NCBI GenBank assembly: GCA_000482145.1
Contig: AUXH01000009.1
Span: 1 to 64,000, forward strand
Length of the DNA stretch: 64,000 nt
Source of the DNA: Strigomonas culicis
Lineage: Eukaryota > Euglenozoa > Kinetoplastea > Trypanosomatida > Trypanosomatidae
Reading direction: 5' to 3'
Below the pieces are notes generated by a model. It was not told where the DNA came from, ran no database searches, and saw nothing but the letters and a program-made list of their open reading frames with translations. The position numbers and the translations under genes are program-made. Position 1 is the first letter of the stretch; each line of letters starts with the position of its first letter. Shown here piece after piece: positions 37,701 through 45,918 of this stretch.

Positions 37701-38558
37701 CAGACGCAGGAGCAGAACGCCCACCGGTCGCTCTGCAGCTCGGAGACACGGGCGGCGCCGCGCCACGCAGACACGCGCACCGTGTCGGCCACGACGACGG
37801 TGCGCTCGCAGGCGGAGGGGGCGATGGTGATGGTCAGCGCCCCGTCGAGCGTCCTCCATCGCGTGCCGGAGACGGATACGTATGACGACTCCGTGATTGT
37901 CGACCCCACACCGTCGCAGATCTCCTGTCGAGAGAGCAACCTCTCCGGCTACACAGGGTCCGTCGCGGCCTCCTCCGTTGCCGCCGCCTCCTTCTACGGT
38001 GCCTCTTCCTACCGCGGGGGCACCCATCACGATCTGGACGAGAGCTACGTCTCCATGTGCGTGCGGCCCACCGCCTCGCTGGAGGAGCTGCGCCACTTGG
38101 GTGACATTGAGGCGGCGCTGGCTGGCGACGACCGCGCGACGCTACGGCAGGCGGTGCAGCAGCTGCAGCGCATCAACTCGCAGCTCGTGGACCGCCTGCA
38201 GGCGCGCGAGGGCGGCGGCCCGCTCCAGTCGTTCGAGGAGGTGAGCTTCAGGGGGACCCCCAGTGGCGCGTGGGGCAGTGCGGACGATGGGGGTAGGGTG
38301 CGCGCGGGCGTCAGAGCAGCGGCGCGTGAGCACGCTGCGCCGCTGCACGTGCCCCTTCGGCAGTGCGACGCGCCCCACGCCGGGACGCCGCTCAGCCGCC
38401 GCAGCGACCCCGGCGCGCGGCTTGACCAGACAGTGGAGTCCGCGATGAGCAGGCGCTCTCCCTACGGCGGCTCGTACGTGACAAGTCTGTCGGCTCAGCT
38501 CGCAGAGACGGATGTGTCGTCGAATGTGGGCACGAGAATGGAGAAGAGCTACCAGTAA
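34704..38558 (+). CDS. Large hypothetical protein with possible calponin-homology domain and disordered body
   Basis: Not recognised with confidence; 1284 residues. Helical segments lie at 1-85 and about 210-500, separated by a Ser/Thr-rich insert. Residues about 419-506 read like a calponin-homology fold: a DGVLLLLLMHVYQW start, NWRTILSLAEKLGLWVGF in the middle and a closing helix LHLFAFVEKLF. If correct, this would suggest microtubule or actin binding, as in CAMSAP-type CH domains, but the match is by eye and no CKK domain follows. From about 510 to 1130 the chain is Ser/Pro/Glu-rich and probably disordered, with an acidic EEEEEEDFVVLA patch. A short helix (about 1130-1170) precedes another disordered end. 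The start at 34704 skips 14 upstream codons in T-rich leader. Confidence 0.6.
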   Translation: MSTNPFLLEFIINLRWALHFLVNELDYTVNNQYPQIVEDATEVLHILSTSYATVSTLGSVPLGALQLAKEACVYLLVSEGILGSCPPTTHAFLLQNRGTKIYNSSSSSGAPSHASTLKSAQEKRQDRLPTTTERPVSGNGALRASAERLHSLNTSVCTDLISSIKDPAVFERALAPSKHAKNTSVERPLTHTNSIFTATSTSTNRHAEVESHSLQKDDQAMFLLLRWLIAEQVLATSELATTLEVDLDTVVVPEAHGSRPHSQRPASHEGRHSSTRPRSKSFQAQSLMSVKMAQLVPFYLGAHVLVTRSIYMAHCMRLLSAEDVFEHVRALRPESAPVLEAARAAAGGELPSVDRAIVLWAATALHLLLSHLLNVQLQERRRGESGRRATEELDTAIGVVRRLHAELQSDRPSMFYVHLQDGVLLLLLMHVYQWDTVSLSDVQFPDASETEEATQQRTLLNWRTILSLAEKLGLWVGFYAEELVYNYGGPLMLHLFAFVEKLFMMLATLAEEGARVSLDEEGAAAHLSHDPTDPVDAFLPSSEDARSSVHGSVARGALMSSKRRERRGEHAESLQDSRASFSSAVPSTVLATSGNDRSAFGSPPDAKAHRQRNQEPPMQQHFAEEAPPQERRPHPYETSATSGGSRSRLDTSLPLRPLVKHSSGVAPPVASSGESDSWNAKRVVQAKRRQKPQESPLGSFGARNTSVDTIATSVSALTVATPPFGTISYPPHHHEKREAEPPSWQHPSERLLAAAQDGSVRTPKAEANLTTVSVTSTDAVTPNHALGWSHVNVSRSTLVGDSLLPEAAVAVSADGRPGFYTPPEARVPAPRTGREEATVEPPPTIRVTGKGNEEVSIRHSTLRMVRQPPAELLPAHEASTASQRREATAPADLSATTMDRSGTDERRTDRGRPPNDEEEEEEEDFVVLAAPTSANAFQPIAVASPDEESSYVVDSDTPLRRAVVAVPDLQSPSPLSPGASSNVYTGPRPDASSSAPVRSQTQEQNAHRSLCSSETRAAPRHADTRTVSATTTVRSQAEGAMVMVSAPSSVLHRVPETDTYDDSVIVDPTPSQISCRESNLSGYTGSVAASSVAAASFYGASSYRGGTHHDLDESYVSMCVRPTASLEELRHLGDIEAALAGDDRATLRQAVQQLQRINSQLVDRLQAREGGGPLQSFEEVSFRGTPSGAWGSADDGGRVRAGVRAAAREHAAPLHVPLRQCDAPHAGTPLSRRSDPGARLDQTVESAMSRRSPYGGSYVTSLSAQLAETDVSSNVGTRMEKSYQ

Positions 38559-38860
38559 CAGCGTGGTGCGCGTGTGCCTCGCTGTGGGCACATGAGTGAT
38601 GCCTGTACGTCATTTGCCATAGATAATAATGCAGTAGATGCCCTTTTTTTTGCGGTGTCTCGTCCTGTATCATATATGTGTCTTCATAAAAAAAAAAGTC
38701 ACTGCGATACATAAAAAGTGTGTTTTCTCAGTTGCTGCTGGTCTTTATCTTTTTGAGTTTGGCTTTGAAAAGAACACAAGCGTATAAGTATCCTCTTGTC
38801 CTCGCTTCTTCCTTCCTCTTCTCTTTGAAGTTCTAGTAATCCATTTAGGCCCTGACACTC
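38559..38860. other. Spacer with splice acceptor for PIG-P
   Basis: Non-coding DNA. A T/C tract at 38791-38826 is followed by AG at 38829-38830, which would leave a 30-base leader before the PIG-P ATG. Nothing else was seen. Confidence 0.55.
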
Positions 38861-39295
38861 ATGCCAAACTCTGCCGAGACACAGGCCAAGGTGGAGCAGA
38901 ACAGGGGCGGCACGCAGATCGCCGTCACGGGCTTCATCTGCTCTATCCTCTTTTCGATGGGCTTTGTCACGTACATGTTCTGGGCGCTCACGCCGATCAA
39001 GTACCTCAACGCGCTCCACATTACCTACTATCCGGACCGATACTGGGCGACGGCTGTGCCGGCCATAATCATCATGTTCTTCTTCTACTACCTCATAGCC
39101 TACATGTGCTTGATCCTCATCACCACGTACCCCCTCTCCGACGGTGGCTGCATCACCGACACGGATAAAAAGAAGGAGACCGAAGTGAAGCTGGGTACCA
39201 TGTCCGACGCAAAGCATAGTGTGGCTCCGTGGGTCGATATTCCGGTCGAGATCGCTAGCAAGCTCATGTACCAGCCGTGGAAGAAGGCTCGCTGA
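38861..39295 (+). CDS. PIGP: GPI-GlcNAc transferase subunit PIG-P
   Basis: Predicted small subunit of the ER complex that transfers GlcNAc to phosphatidylinositol, the first step of GPI-anchor synthesis. This pathway is central in trypanosomatids, whose surface coats are GPI-linked. The PIG-P domain is clear: two membrane helices (residues 18-42 and 62-88), with the family block ITYYPDRYWATAVP between them (54-67) and TYPLSDGGCITD after the second (89-100). The 144-residue length fits. The C-terminal part ends in PWVDIPVEIASKLMYQ, consistent with a cytosolic tail. No signal peptide is needed, as TM1 acts as anchor. Confidence 0.88.
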   Translation: MPNSAETQAKVEQNRGGTQIAVTGFICSILFSMGFVTYMFWALTPIKYLNALHITYYPDRYWATAVPAIIIMFFFYYLIAYMCLILITTYPLSDGGCITDTDKKKETEVKLGTMSDAKHSVAPWVDIPVEIASKLMYQPWKKAR

Positions 39296-39523
39296 ATCCA
39301 CGAGAGAGAGAGATAAGGAGAGATGAGTGAACAATATCACTCTTGTTAGTTGTAAACATGGAAAACAAAATACAATATTAATGTAGAAACATATAAGGCG
39401 ACGTAACGAGTGAATAAGAGTATGACGTTATGCTGGGAACGATTCCCTTTTGCAACGACCATATGTGACGTGTTCTCCCTATATTCTCTTCCTCGATTTT
39501 TCTTTGGTGTTAGTTTGTGTGCT

Positions 39524-39548
39524 TGTGTGTGTGTGTGTGTGTGTGTGT
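39524..39548. repeat. (TG)n microsatellite next to the ATG of the following gene
   Basis: An alternating TG tract continues as TCTGTCTGTGTGTAG up to the ATG at 39568. A normal T/C tract ending in AG at 39512-39513 lies just upstream, so the TG repeat probably sits within the 5' leader. Its length could influence leader structure. Confidence 0.85.
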
Positions 39549-39567
39549 CTGTCTGTGTGTAGAGTTC

Positions 39568-41340
39568 ATGTTCAGGCGTGTAGGGGTGCGCCTTCACGGA
39601 CTGCACACGCTTATCAAAGCTGTTGAAGAGCACCGGGTTGTATTTGTGCCCGACGATATCTTTAAAATATGCGCCCTCATAAAAAAAGAAGATGTGCTCG
39701 AGTTGAGCAAGGAGCCATTGTTTCTAGCGAGCCTGTCGCGTAGCTACTACTCTCTGGAGGGCGCAGGTACTAATCCGTTTCAGAAGTCCCTCATAGAATC
39801 AACACTGCCGCGCGTGGCAGGGACGGACCCTTCTGACGCCACTGCTGCTGTACCTGTGGGATCTAGCAGCATGCGCGGTCGAGGTGACCCACGCTCTGCA
39901 ACCACTCCCACGTCCAGCATCGACCCAAGTGCGAGTCAAGTGGTGGCCGCGCGAGAGTATCTGAACGAGCTCTGGCGCATTGCGCGGAGTCCCCACGACC
40001 CTTCTCACGACGCACGTGACGAAGGCGCGGGAACGGAAGAAGAAGAGCAGGCGGTGCGGGAGGTCGCGCTCGCAGACCAGGAAACCATCCACACGTGCGT
40101 ACGGGCGTTGGAGACCCTCGCGCGGTTCTTCTCCCCGCAGGAGACGGCCTCCCTGATCAAGTGTCTCACCAAGTTGGGGTATCAGAACCATGCGGACCTG
40201 GTCTGGATAACACGCCGCGCGACGGAGGTGGGCGCGTCCCTGGCCCCGTCGGAGGCCTGCCACGTTCTTCTCAGTCTGCGCCACCTAGGCAGCACGGACT
40301 CGCTCACGGCGATCAACCACCGCATCGCCGCAAATGCGGAGGCACTGACGTTTGTCGACGTACTGCACGTGCTGCAGGCGTTTGAGTTGGAGACTCACAC
40401 ATCGCCATCGACGCTGCACTCGCTGCAGCGCGTCGTGCGGCGCGCGGTGGGCATGGTGGAGCAGTCCACCACAACGCGCTACCACACGCTGCTGCTGCGG
40501 TCGTGCGCGCGGTACAGCATCCACCAGCCGACCGTCGTCGTGCCTGTACTGATGGATGTCGTGAGGCGGTTCCGCCGCACGGTGCCGGAGGCCGACCTGC
40601 TGCCGCTCCTCTTCACCACGTGTGACATGTATCTCGTGGGAGACCGCGCCATACAGCACAACGCGGCCCTGCAGCAGCGCGTGACGGCCATTTTAACAGC
40701 CTTCACGGAGCGCCTGGAGGAGCTCATCCCCTACATGGACGCACAGCGGTTCGACCACATCATCGATACGCTGTCGCTCCTGCCACTCGACGTGACGCGT
40801 GCGATGCAGCTGCTGTTTCAGCGACTGGAGCAGGACTCCGGTCTGCTGCCGCCGCCGCGCCTGGCGCGGTGCATCCAGCTGCTGTCGTCGTACCCGCCCG
40901 CGAAGGGACACCCATGCGTGGTGGCGCTGGCCTTTGCGGTGACCGCGCGCGTCGAGATATTCGATCGTGCGCTGCTGGAGGGCGTGGTGCTGTCGCTGGC
41001 TCAGCAGGGGTTTTTCACGGAAGACTTTTTTGTAATCGCCTTGGCCTTCTTGGGCCGGGGGGGCTTTCAGGAGGTGGATGCGCTCTTCGCCCTCCTCGAG
41101 TGTTGCAATCGCATGTTCTTTGACGACGCTCGCAGCCGCCAGGTACTTCACACGGCGGTCTCCGGCGTGAGTGATCTGCTGAACGACGAGGAGCTGGCCC
41201 GGTGCAAGCATGTACTTCTGGAGCGTGGCGCGCCGCCAAAGGACGTGCAGGATATGCTCCAGGCAGTGCGACTGGCGCGTAAGAAGTCCTTCAAACGTGT
41301 GAACCGCTACAGAAATGCGATTGATGATACGCTGCTGTGA
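39568..41340 (+). CDS. Mitochondrial-type alpha-helical repeat protein, first of a tandem pair
   Basis: An unrecognised 590-residue protein. The N-terminus (MFRRVGVRLHGLHTLIKAV) is basic and amphipathic and fits a mitochondrial presequence. The rest is regularly alpha-helical with about 35-40-residue spacing, like the helical-repeat RNA-binding proteins common in kinetoplastid mitochondria, but it is not a clear PPR. Residues about 25-90 (PDDIFKICALIKKEDVLEL, then LSRSYYSLEGAGTNPFQKSLIES) align in order with the next gene (PDIYSICGTATQHNDVLRL, then LGDAYKR and SPFQTSLIVDTLRR). This indicates an old tandem duplication. An acidic low-complexity insert lies near 100-165. Candidate roles are mitochondrial RNA processing or mitoribosome assembly; this is inference from the fold type only. 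Confidence 0.6.
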   Translation: MFRRVGVRLHGLHTLIKAVEEHRVVFVPDDIFKICALIKKEDVLELSKEPLFLASLSRSYYSLEGAGTNPFQKSLIESTLPRVAGTDPSDATAAVPVGSSSMRGRGDPRSATTPTSSIDPSASQVVAAREYLNELWRIARSPHDPSHDARDEGAGTEEEEQAVREVALADQETIHTCVRALETLARFFSPQETASLIKCLTKLGYQNHADLVWITRRATEVGASLAPSEACHVLLSLRHLGSTDSLTAINHRIAANAEALTFVDVLHVLQAFELETHTSPSTLHSLQRVVRRAVGMVEQSTTTRYHTLLLRSCARYSIHQPTVVVPVLMDVVRRFRRTVPEADLLPLLFTTCDMYLVGDRAIQHNAALQQRVTAILTAFTERLEELIPYMDAQRFDHIIDTLSLLPLDVTRAMQLLFQRLEQDSGLLPPPRLARCIQLLSSYPPAKGHPCVVALAFAVTARVEIFDRALLEGVVLSLAQQGFFTEDFFVIALAFLGRGGFQEVDALFALLECCNRMFFDDARSRQVLHTAVSGVSDLLNDEELARCKHVLLERGAPPKDVQDMLQAVRLARKKSFKRVNRYRNAIDDTLL

Positions 41341-41540
41341 GTTGTCGCGCATCGTAACAACACGTGTACATACTAAGAGTGTATTTATGTTCCATAGATT
41401 GTGTTTTCTAACCAACAAACATGCATGTTTCTCTTTGTGTAGATACTTTTGAAAGTCATTCTCATTCTTTCTGTACTCCTCCACACTTCCCTTGTGTACT
41501 TGTAGAAACAGTGTTTCTATTGTAGTTTGACTCGTGTGTC

Positions 41541-43322
41541 ATGTTGCACCGTACAGCAACGAGGGGATTCGGGTGGTGCCACGCGACACGAGCGTGGCAA
41601 CGCGCTTCACAGCGGGCGCCGAACACGGAGCTCACGACAAAGAACGCGACCTCGCAGACCGCGCCCTCCGCCTTCACACCACCGAACATTCTTTCCATCA
41701 TCACCAACAGCTCCGAATTATCACGTGTCGCAACACAGCGGACCGTATTCGACCGCATCAAGGACCACGTGAAGCATCAGGCGTGCCCGCTGACGGCGCC
41801 GGATATTTACAGCATTTGCGGCACGGCCACGCAGCACAATGACGTGCTGCGGCTGCTGAGCGACCTGGACTTCATGCAGGCGCTCGGCGACGCCTACAAG
41901 CGGGCCGAACACAGGGTGCTGTCCCCCTTCCAGACGAGCCTCATCGTGGACACCCTTCGCCGGGCGGGGGTGTACATGAACGGGACCGAGATGGCTCTCC
42001 CGGAGGACGACGAGGCCATCACGCCGGAGTTGCTGCTTAACATGTTGATCTCGATGAACGTGAACAAGACGCGCGACGAGCGACAAATGCAAGCCGTCAT
42101 GGAGAAGCTGCTCCGCCTGCTGGATGAGTGCACCATCTCGCAGCTCTTGTCGATGGTGCGCGAGCTGTCGCAGCTCCAGTACAGCAGCGCGGATGCGTTC
42201 ACAAAAATTGTGAAGCGCGTGCTGAAAGAAAACGAAGCGACCGATGAACTCACAACGATGGATATTTGCTATCTTGTGGCCGAAGCAGCCTCCGTGCGCG
42301 GGGTGCCTCATCTGGTGATGAGGCGTCTTGTTCATCTTCAGGAGGCACAGCAGGAACACTTTCAGCTGGAGGACTACCGTAACGTGCTCCGCGCCTTCTC
42401 CTTCCTGGGACCTGCCTACCGTCTCCACTTCAACCGGCTCGTGGAGCACGGCCTTCAATTTGTTGAGAGCATGGACTCCATGACTCTGATGGGCTTCCTG
42501 ACTCTCTTCGAGCCTATGAACTATTCGCAGAGAGACCACGTTGAGATTTATGCGGATGCCCTTGTCAATCTCGCGAGCGATCTGAAGGAGCAGGACCTCG
42601 TCCGCGCCTTCGTGGTGCTGCAGCGCTTAGACCTGATGGACGAGGGCGTCTTCGCGATCATGGCGAACTGCCTTCTCTACTTCGCGAACAATCTGGACTA
42701 CCGCAACATCGTGCCCGTGATCGAGGTGTGCAGCCACGTCGGCCACAACTCGGATGAGCTGATGAAGGTGATGATGGGCCGCATCATGGAGTGTCTGCGT
42801 GTCCTCAACGCTGTGCAGTTCGCGGCGCTGGTGGAGAGCATCGCGCTCTATCCCCCGCTGAAGGAGAGGCCGTGGTTGATTGAAGCGTTTGGGAAGCAGG
42901 CCACACTCCGCGCGGATCTAATGACGTCCGAGTCAATGGCGCTGACGGCGAAGGGGCTGGCGCAGATGGGCTACCGCGACAGCGACTTCTACGTCTTGGC
43001 GTACCAGATTAGCATCCGCTACGGGTTCCGCCGATGGTGTGATTTAGAACCCATCTTGATGGGACTTTGCTTCGCGCCGGAGACGTGCAAGCCGGAGATG
43101 ACAAAGGTGCTCGCGTCGCACGTGTCGCAGATGGCGCGGTCCCTGTCGCTGCCGGAGGTGCAGCGCGCCCACCGCTACATGACGACCCTTCAGTGTGAAG
43201 AGGACTACATGTATCGCGCGCTCGCGGGCCGCGTGCTGCACTTTGTGAAGGAGATTACCGCTGACGTTCCAGATGACATTCAGGTCCTGCTGCAGCGAGG
43301 TTCTATCAACCGAAATATGTAA
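41541..43322 (+). CDS. Mitochondrial-type alpha-helical repeat protein, second of a tandem pair
   Basis: An unrecognised 593-residue protein, relative of the gene just upstream. Residues 1-35 are Arg/Thr/Ala-rich and free of acidic residues, a strong mitochondrial targeting profile. The body is a continuous series of helical hairpins, for example LLNMLISMNVNKTRDERQ, ISQLLSMVRELSQLQ and LMGFLTLFEPMNYSQRDHV, without zinc, nucleotide or catalytic motifs. A T/C tract ending in AG at 41504-41505 would give a 36-base leader. Shared landmarks with its neighbour are confined mostly to the N-terminal third, so the pair has diverged far. A function in mitochondrial RNA or ribosome metabolism is plausible for this protein type in kinetoplastids but not shown by the sequence. 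Confidence 0.65.
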   Translation: MLHRTATRGFGWCHATRAWQRASQRAPNTELTTKNATSQTAPSAFTPPNILSIITNSSELSRVATQRTVFDRIKDHVKHQACPLTAPDIYSICGTATQHNDVLRLLSDLDFMQALGDAYKRAEHRVLSPFQTSLIVDTLRRAGVYMNGTEMALPEDDEAITPELLLNMLISMNVNKTRDERQMQAVMEKLLRLLDECTISQLLSMVRELSQLQYSSADAFTKIVKRVLKENEATDELTTMDICYLVAEAASVRGVPHLVMRRLVHLQEAQQEHFQLEDYRNVLRAFSFLGPAYRLHFNRLVEHGLQFVESMDSMTLMGFLTLFEPMNYSQRDHVEIYADALVNLASDLKEQDLVRAFVVLQRLDLMDEGVFAIMANCLLYFANNLDYRNIVPVIEVCSHVGHNSDELMKVMMGRIMECLRVLNAVQFAALVESIALYPPLKERPWLIEAFGKQATLRADLMTSESMALTAKGLAQMGYRDSDFYVLAYQISIRYGFRRWCDLEPILMGLCFAPETCKPEMTKVLASHVSQMARSLSLPEVQRAHRYMTTLQCEEDYMYRALAGRVLHFVKEITADVPDDIQVLLQRGSINRNM

Positions 43323-43653
43323 TGCTTCTAGGAGGGAAACATCAATGTACTTCTTGTAGGAGCCGGTTGTCTTGTTCGATTGTTTTATGTGGTTTGTACT
43401 CTACTTCTCACAGTGTTTTTTTCTTCTTCTCTCTAATAGATGTTTGATGCTGCATAATCCGATTTAGATTGTGTTTCCGATTCAATGCCGTACAGTTGGC
43501 TCGTAAGTGTTCGTCTTTTTGGACTGAGTTTCGCTAAGTGTGTTTTCACTCCTTCTTCTACGTCTTCTTCTTTGTTGTTATTTTTTTTTTTAAAAGCCAT
43601 TCACACACCCACAGGAGGAAGCGTATCTTCACGCCTCCCTTGTTTTTGCAAAC
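43323..43653. other. Spacer with polypyrimidine tract
   Basis: Non-coding DNA. The T/C run at about 43548-43591 is followed by AG at 43595-43596 and a second AG at 43613-43614, both plausible acceptors for the coiled-coil gene. Nothing else was recognised. Confidence 0.5.
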
Positions 43654-45597
43654 ATGGAGACCCAGCACATAGACCCCACCAACATAGAGCATCCCTACAA
43701 TGCGCCACAGGAGCCCAAGTACTACCCACTAGGCACCACCGAGCGGCATCGGCACGATCAAATGCGAGAGGAAATCCGCCGGGCCGTCTTGCAGAAGCGC
43801 CGGAGCGAGGCCCTGGCAGAGCAGTGCACCTTCACCCCTCAACTGCTCCACGCCGCCGCTTCCTCTCCAGCCGCCTCCCATGACCCCAATCGCAGCGGCG
43901 GAAGCCAAGGCACGGGCGCTGGCTCCAGCTACGTCACGTACCGCTCCCAGGTGTTTGACCGCCTGTCCGAGCAGGGTGAGCTGCAGCGGCGCCGACAGGA
44001 GGAGCGGCTGATGGAGAAGGAGCGCCTGGAGGCAGCAGAATGCCGCAAGGCCTTCAAGCCGCTCATCAACCCCCGCTCCACGAACGGACTGCTGACGCAG
44101 AGGGGGGAGCGAGGACCGGTGGAGGAGCGCCTCCTTCAGTACGGCGAGACAAAAGCCTTATCGCACGAGGCACTGCGCGCGCGGAAAGAGAGGGAGGAGC
44201 AGGAGGGGTGGCAGCAGCAGAAGGAGAACTACCTCGTCGAGGTGAAGCAGCTGCAGGCGAACAAGCACCAGCACCAGGAGAACAAGAGGGCCTTTGAGGA
44301 GCGCAACGAAGCCCTCATGCGCGAGCGTGCGCGGAAGCAGATGGAGGCGGAGGTGCAGTTCCATGAAACAATGAGCTTCAAGCCGACCATCTGCCCCACA
44401 TCGGCCGCCCTCGACTACGCACGCAACGACAAGGACGCGCTGAACGTTGCCTTCCCCACCTCGATGGAGCGTGGCGAGCTGCTCTACTATCAGAACATGG
44501 CCAAGGAGGAGCGCAAGGCAAGCGAGGCAACGCGAGTGACGAGCGCGGTCCGCGCGCCCGTCACGAATCCAACCTCGGAGGACTGGATCCAGAACAGCGA
44601 GCACAAGTACCTCTTCGAGCGCGACTTTATCACGCGCCAAGAGGTGTATCAGCAGGCGCGGGCGAAGATGCAAGTGCTAGAAGAGCAGCAGCGCGAGGCG
44701 GCGGAGCGAGAGCGGCGCGCGGAGCCGGCGGCACAGCCGGTGGAGCAGATGGCCCGCCGGCTCTACTACGAGCCGAAGGCGACGCAGGCGGCACGGCAGG
44801 CGGGGCGGCGCGAGCGGAAGGAAAAGGAGGAGAGGGAGTCGTGCACCTTCGCGCCGCAGCTAGCCCCGGGCACGAAGCACGTGCTCGGCAAGCTTCAGAA
44901 GCGCGAGCCGGACGTGGTGAAGCGCCTGGCGGGGTCCGCCGAGGACGGCAGCAAGGCGCGGGAGGGCAGCGTCGGCGAGGACCAGCTGAAGGATCAAACC
45001 AACTGTCTCACGGCGAAGTCTGGGGGCATGAAGACGACGCGCTGGGTGTCGTCGTGCGCGCGCACGCCGTCGGCCAAGGCGCCCTCACCCGCGACCAAGC
45101 TGGCCGCTGAGGGGACGAAGGAGGACGCCGCGCCTGTCACGGCTGACGCACCCCCTCCCCCTCCAAAGCGAATGACGAGGGAGGAGATGAAGAAGTTCTA
45201 CGAGCGGCAGATGGAAACGCTCTCCGCCCGCGAGCGCTTCGTTGACGACGCACGGAAGGTGGAGCTGCTGCAGGAGAGCGCCGCGTGTACCTTTCAGCCG
45301 CACACGAACACGTCGTCGTCCGCGCCGGCGTGGGACAGCGCCAGCGTGGATGGCAGTCGCCGTCACGGCAGTGGGGAGGAGTGTCGGACAGAGGCTGTGG
45401 TGCTGGGTGTCAACGAGTATCTCAAGCGGCAAGCCGCCGCGAGGCGCCTGAAGGAAGACAAGGAGGAGCGCCTGCGCAACATGGGTCGCAGCCGCAGCGG
45501 CCGCCCGACGGGCGGCCGCACCGCCATCGAGGCATTCCACTTTCAAACGGAGGAGATGAGTGCGCGTAGGATGCGTCGCATGAACTCCTTCGTGTAA
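43654..45597 (+). CDS. Coiled-coil protein with repeated F-x-P motifs, probable cytoskeletal protein
   Basis: An unrecognised 647-residue protein, highly charged and mostly helical (Glu/Lys/Arg/Gln-rich coiled coil at about 105-240 and 330-400). A short motif recurs at wide spacing: CTFTPQL (58), FKPLINP (134), FKPTICP (242), CTFAPQL (397) and CTFQPHT (545), each following a charged helix. Such F-x-P elements occur in several flagellar and microtubule-associated proteins, where they often sit at regular intervals along a filament; here that role is an inference. There is no membrane segment or signal. The C-terminus is basic and Arg/Met-rich (SARRMRRMNSFV). The first ATG follows the polypyrimidine tract. 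Confidence 0.6.
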   Translation: METQHIDPTNIEHPYNAPQEPKYYPLGTTERHRHDQMREEIRRAVLQKRRSEALAEQCTFTPQLLHAAASSPAASHDPNRSGGSQGTGAGSSYVTYRSQVFDRLSEQGELQRRRQEERLMEKERLEAAECRKAFKPLINPRSTNGLLTQRGERGPVEERLLQYGETKALSHEALRARKEREEQEGWQQQKENYLVEVKQLQANKHQHQENKRAFEERNEALMRERARKQMEAEVQFHETMSFKPTICPTSAALDYARNDKDALNVAFPTSMERGELLYYQNMAKEERKASEATRVTSAVRAPVTNPTSEDWIQNSEHKYLFERDFITRQEVYQQARAKMQVLEEQQREAAERERRAEPAAQPVEQMARRLYYEPKATQAARQAGRRERKEKEERESCTFAPQLAPGTKHVLGKLQKREPDVVKRLAGSAEDGSKAREGSVGEDQLKDQTNCLTAKSGGMKTTRWVSSCARTPSAKAPSPATKLAAEGTKEDAAPVTADAPPPPPKRMTREEMKKFYERQMETLSARERFVDDARKVELLQESAACTFQPHTNTSSSAPAWDSASVDGSRRHGSGEECRTEAVVLGVNEYLKRQAAARRLKEDKEERLRNMGRSRSGRPTGGRTAIEAFHFQTEEMSARRMRRMNSFV

Positions 45598-45918
45598 GGA
45601 AGGCACAATCTAATGCTGTCTTGCGCTAATAGAATCCCATGTCATAGAGATACAGGTATAGACGTATACAATACAAATCAGAACGGCGTGTACTACCGCT
45701 TTTTTGTTCCATGACTTGTTGGTGTTTCTACCGATATACAAGATCATGTGTATGTGCGAGTATTCTTTACTTGCATATCTCTTTTTTTTTTCCCTCCCTA
45801 ATCTTCAAATAAATAAAAAAATGTAGCAACATAGACTGACTTAATAGATTCTCCCACACATAGACACATATTTTCTTTTACAATTCATTCTCAAAGGACC
45901 CTGAGTAGCAGTAGCGCT
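45598..45918. other. AT-rich spacer
   Basis: Non-coding DNA with a T/C run at about 45777-45800. Several AG dinucleotides between it and the ATG at 45919 could serve as splice acceptors. No gene-like segment. Confidence 0.5.
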
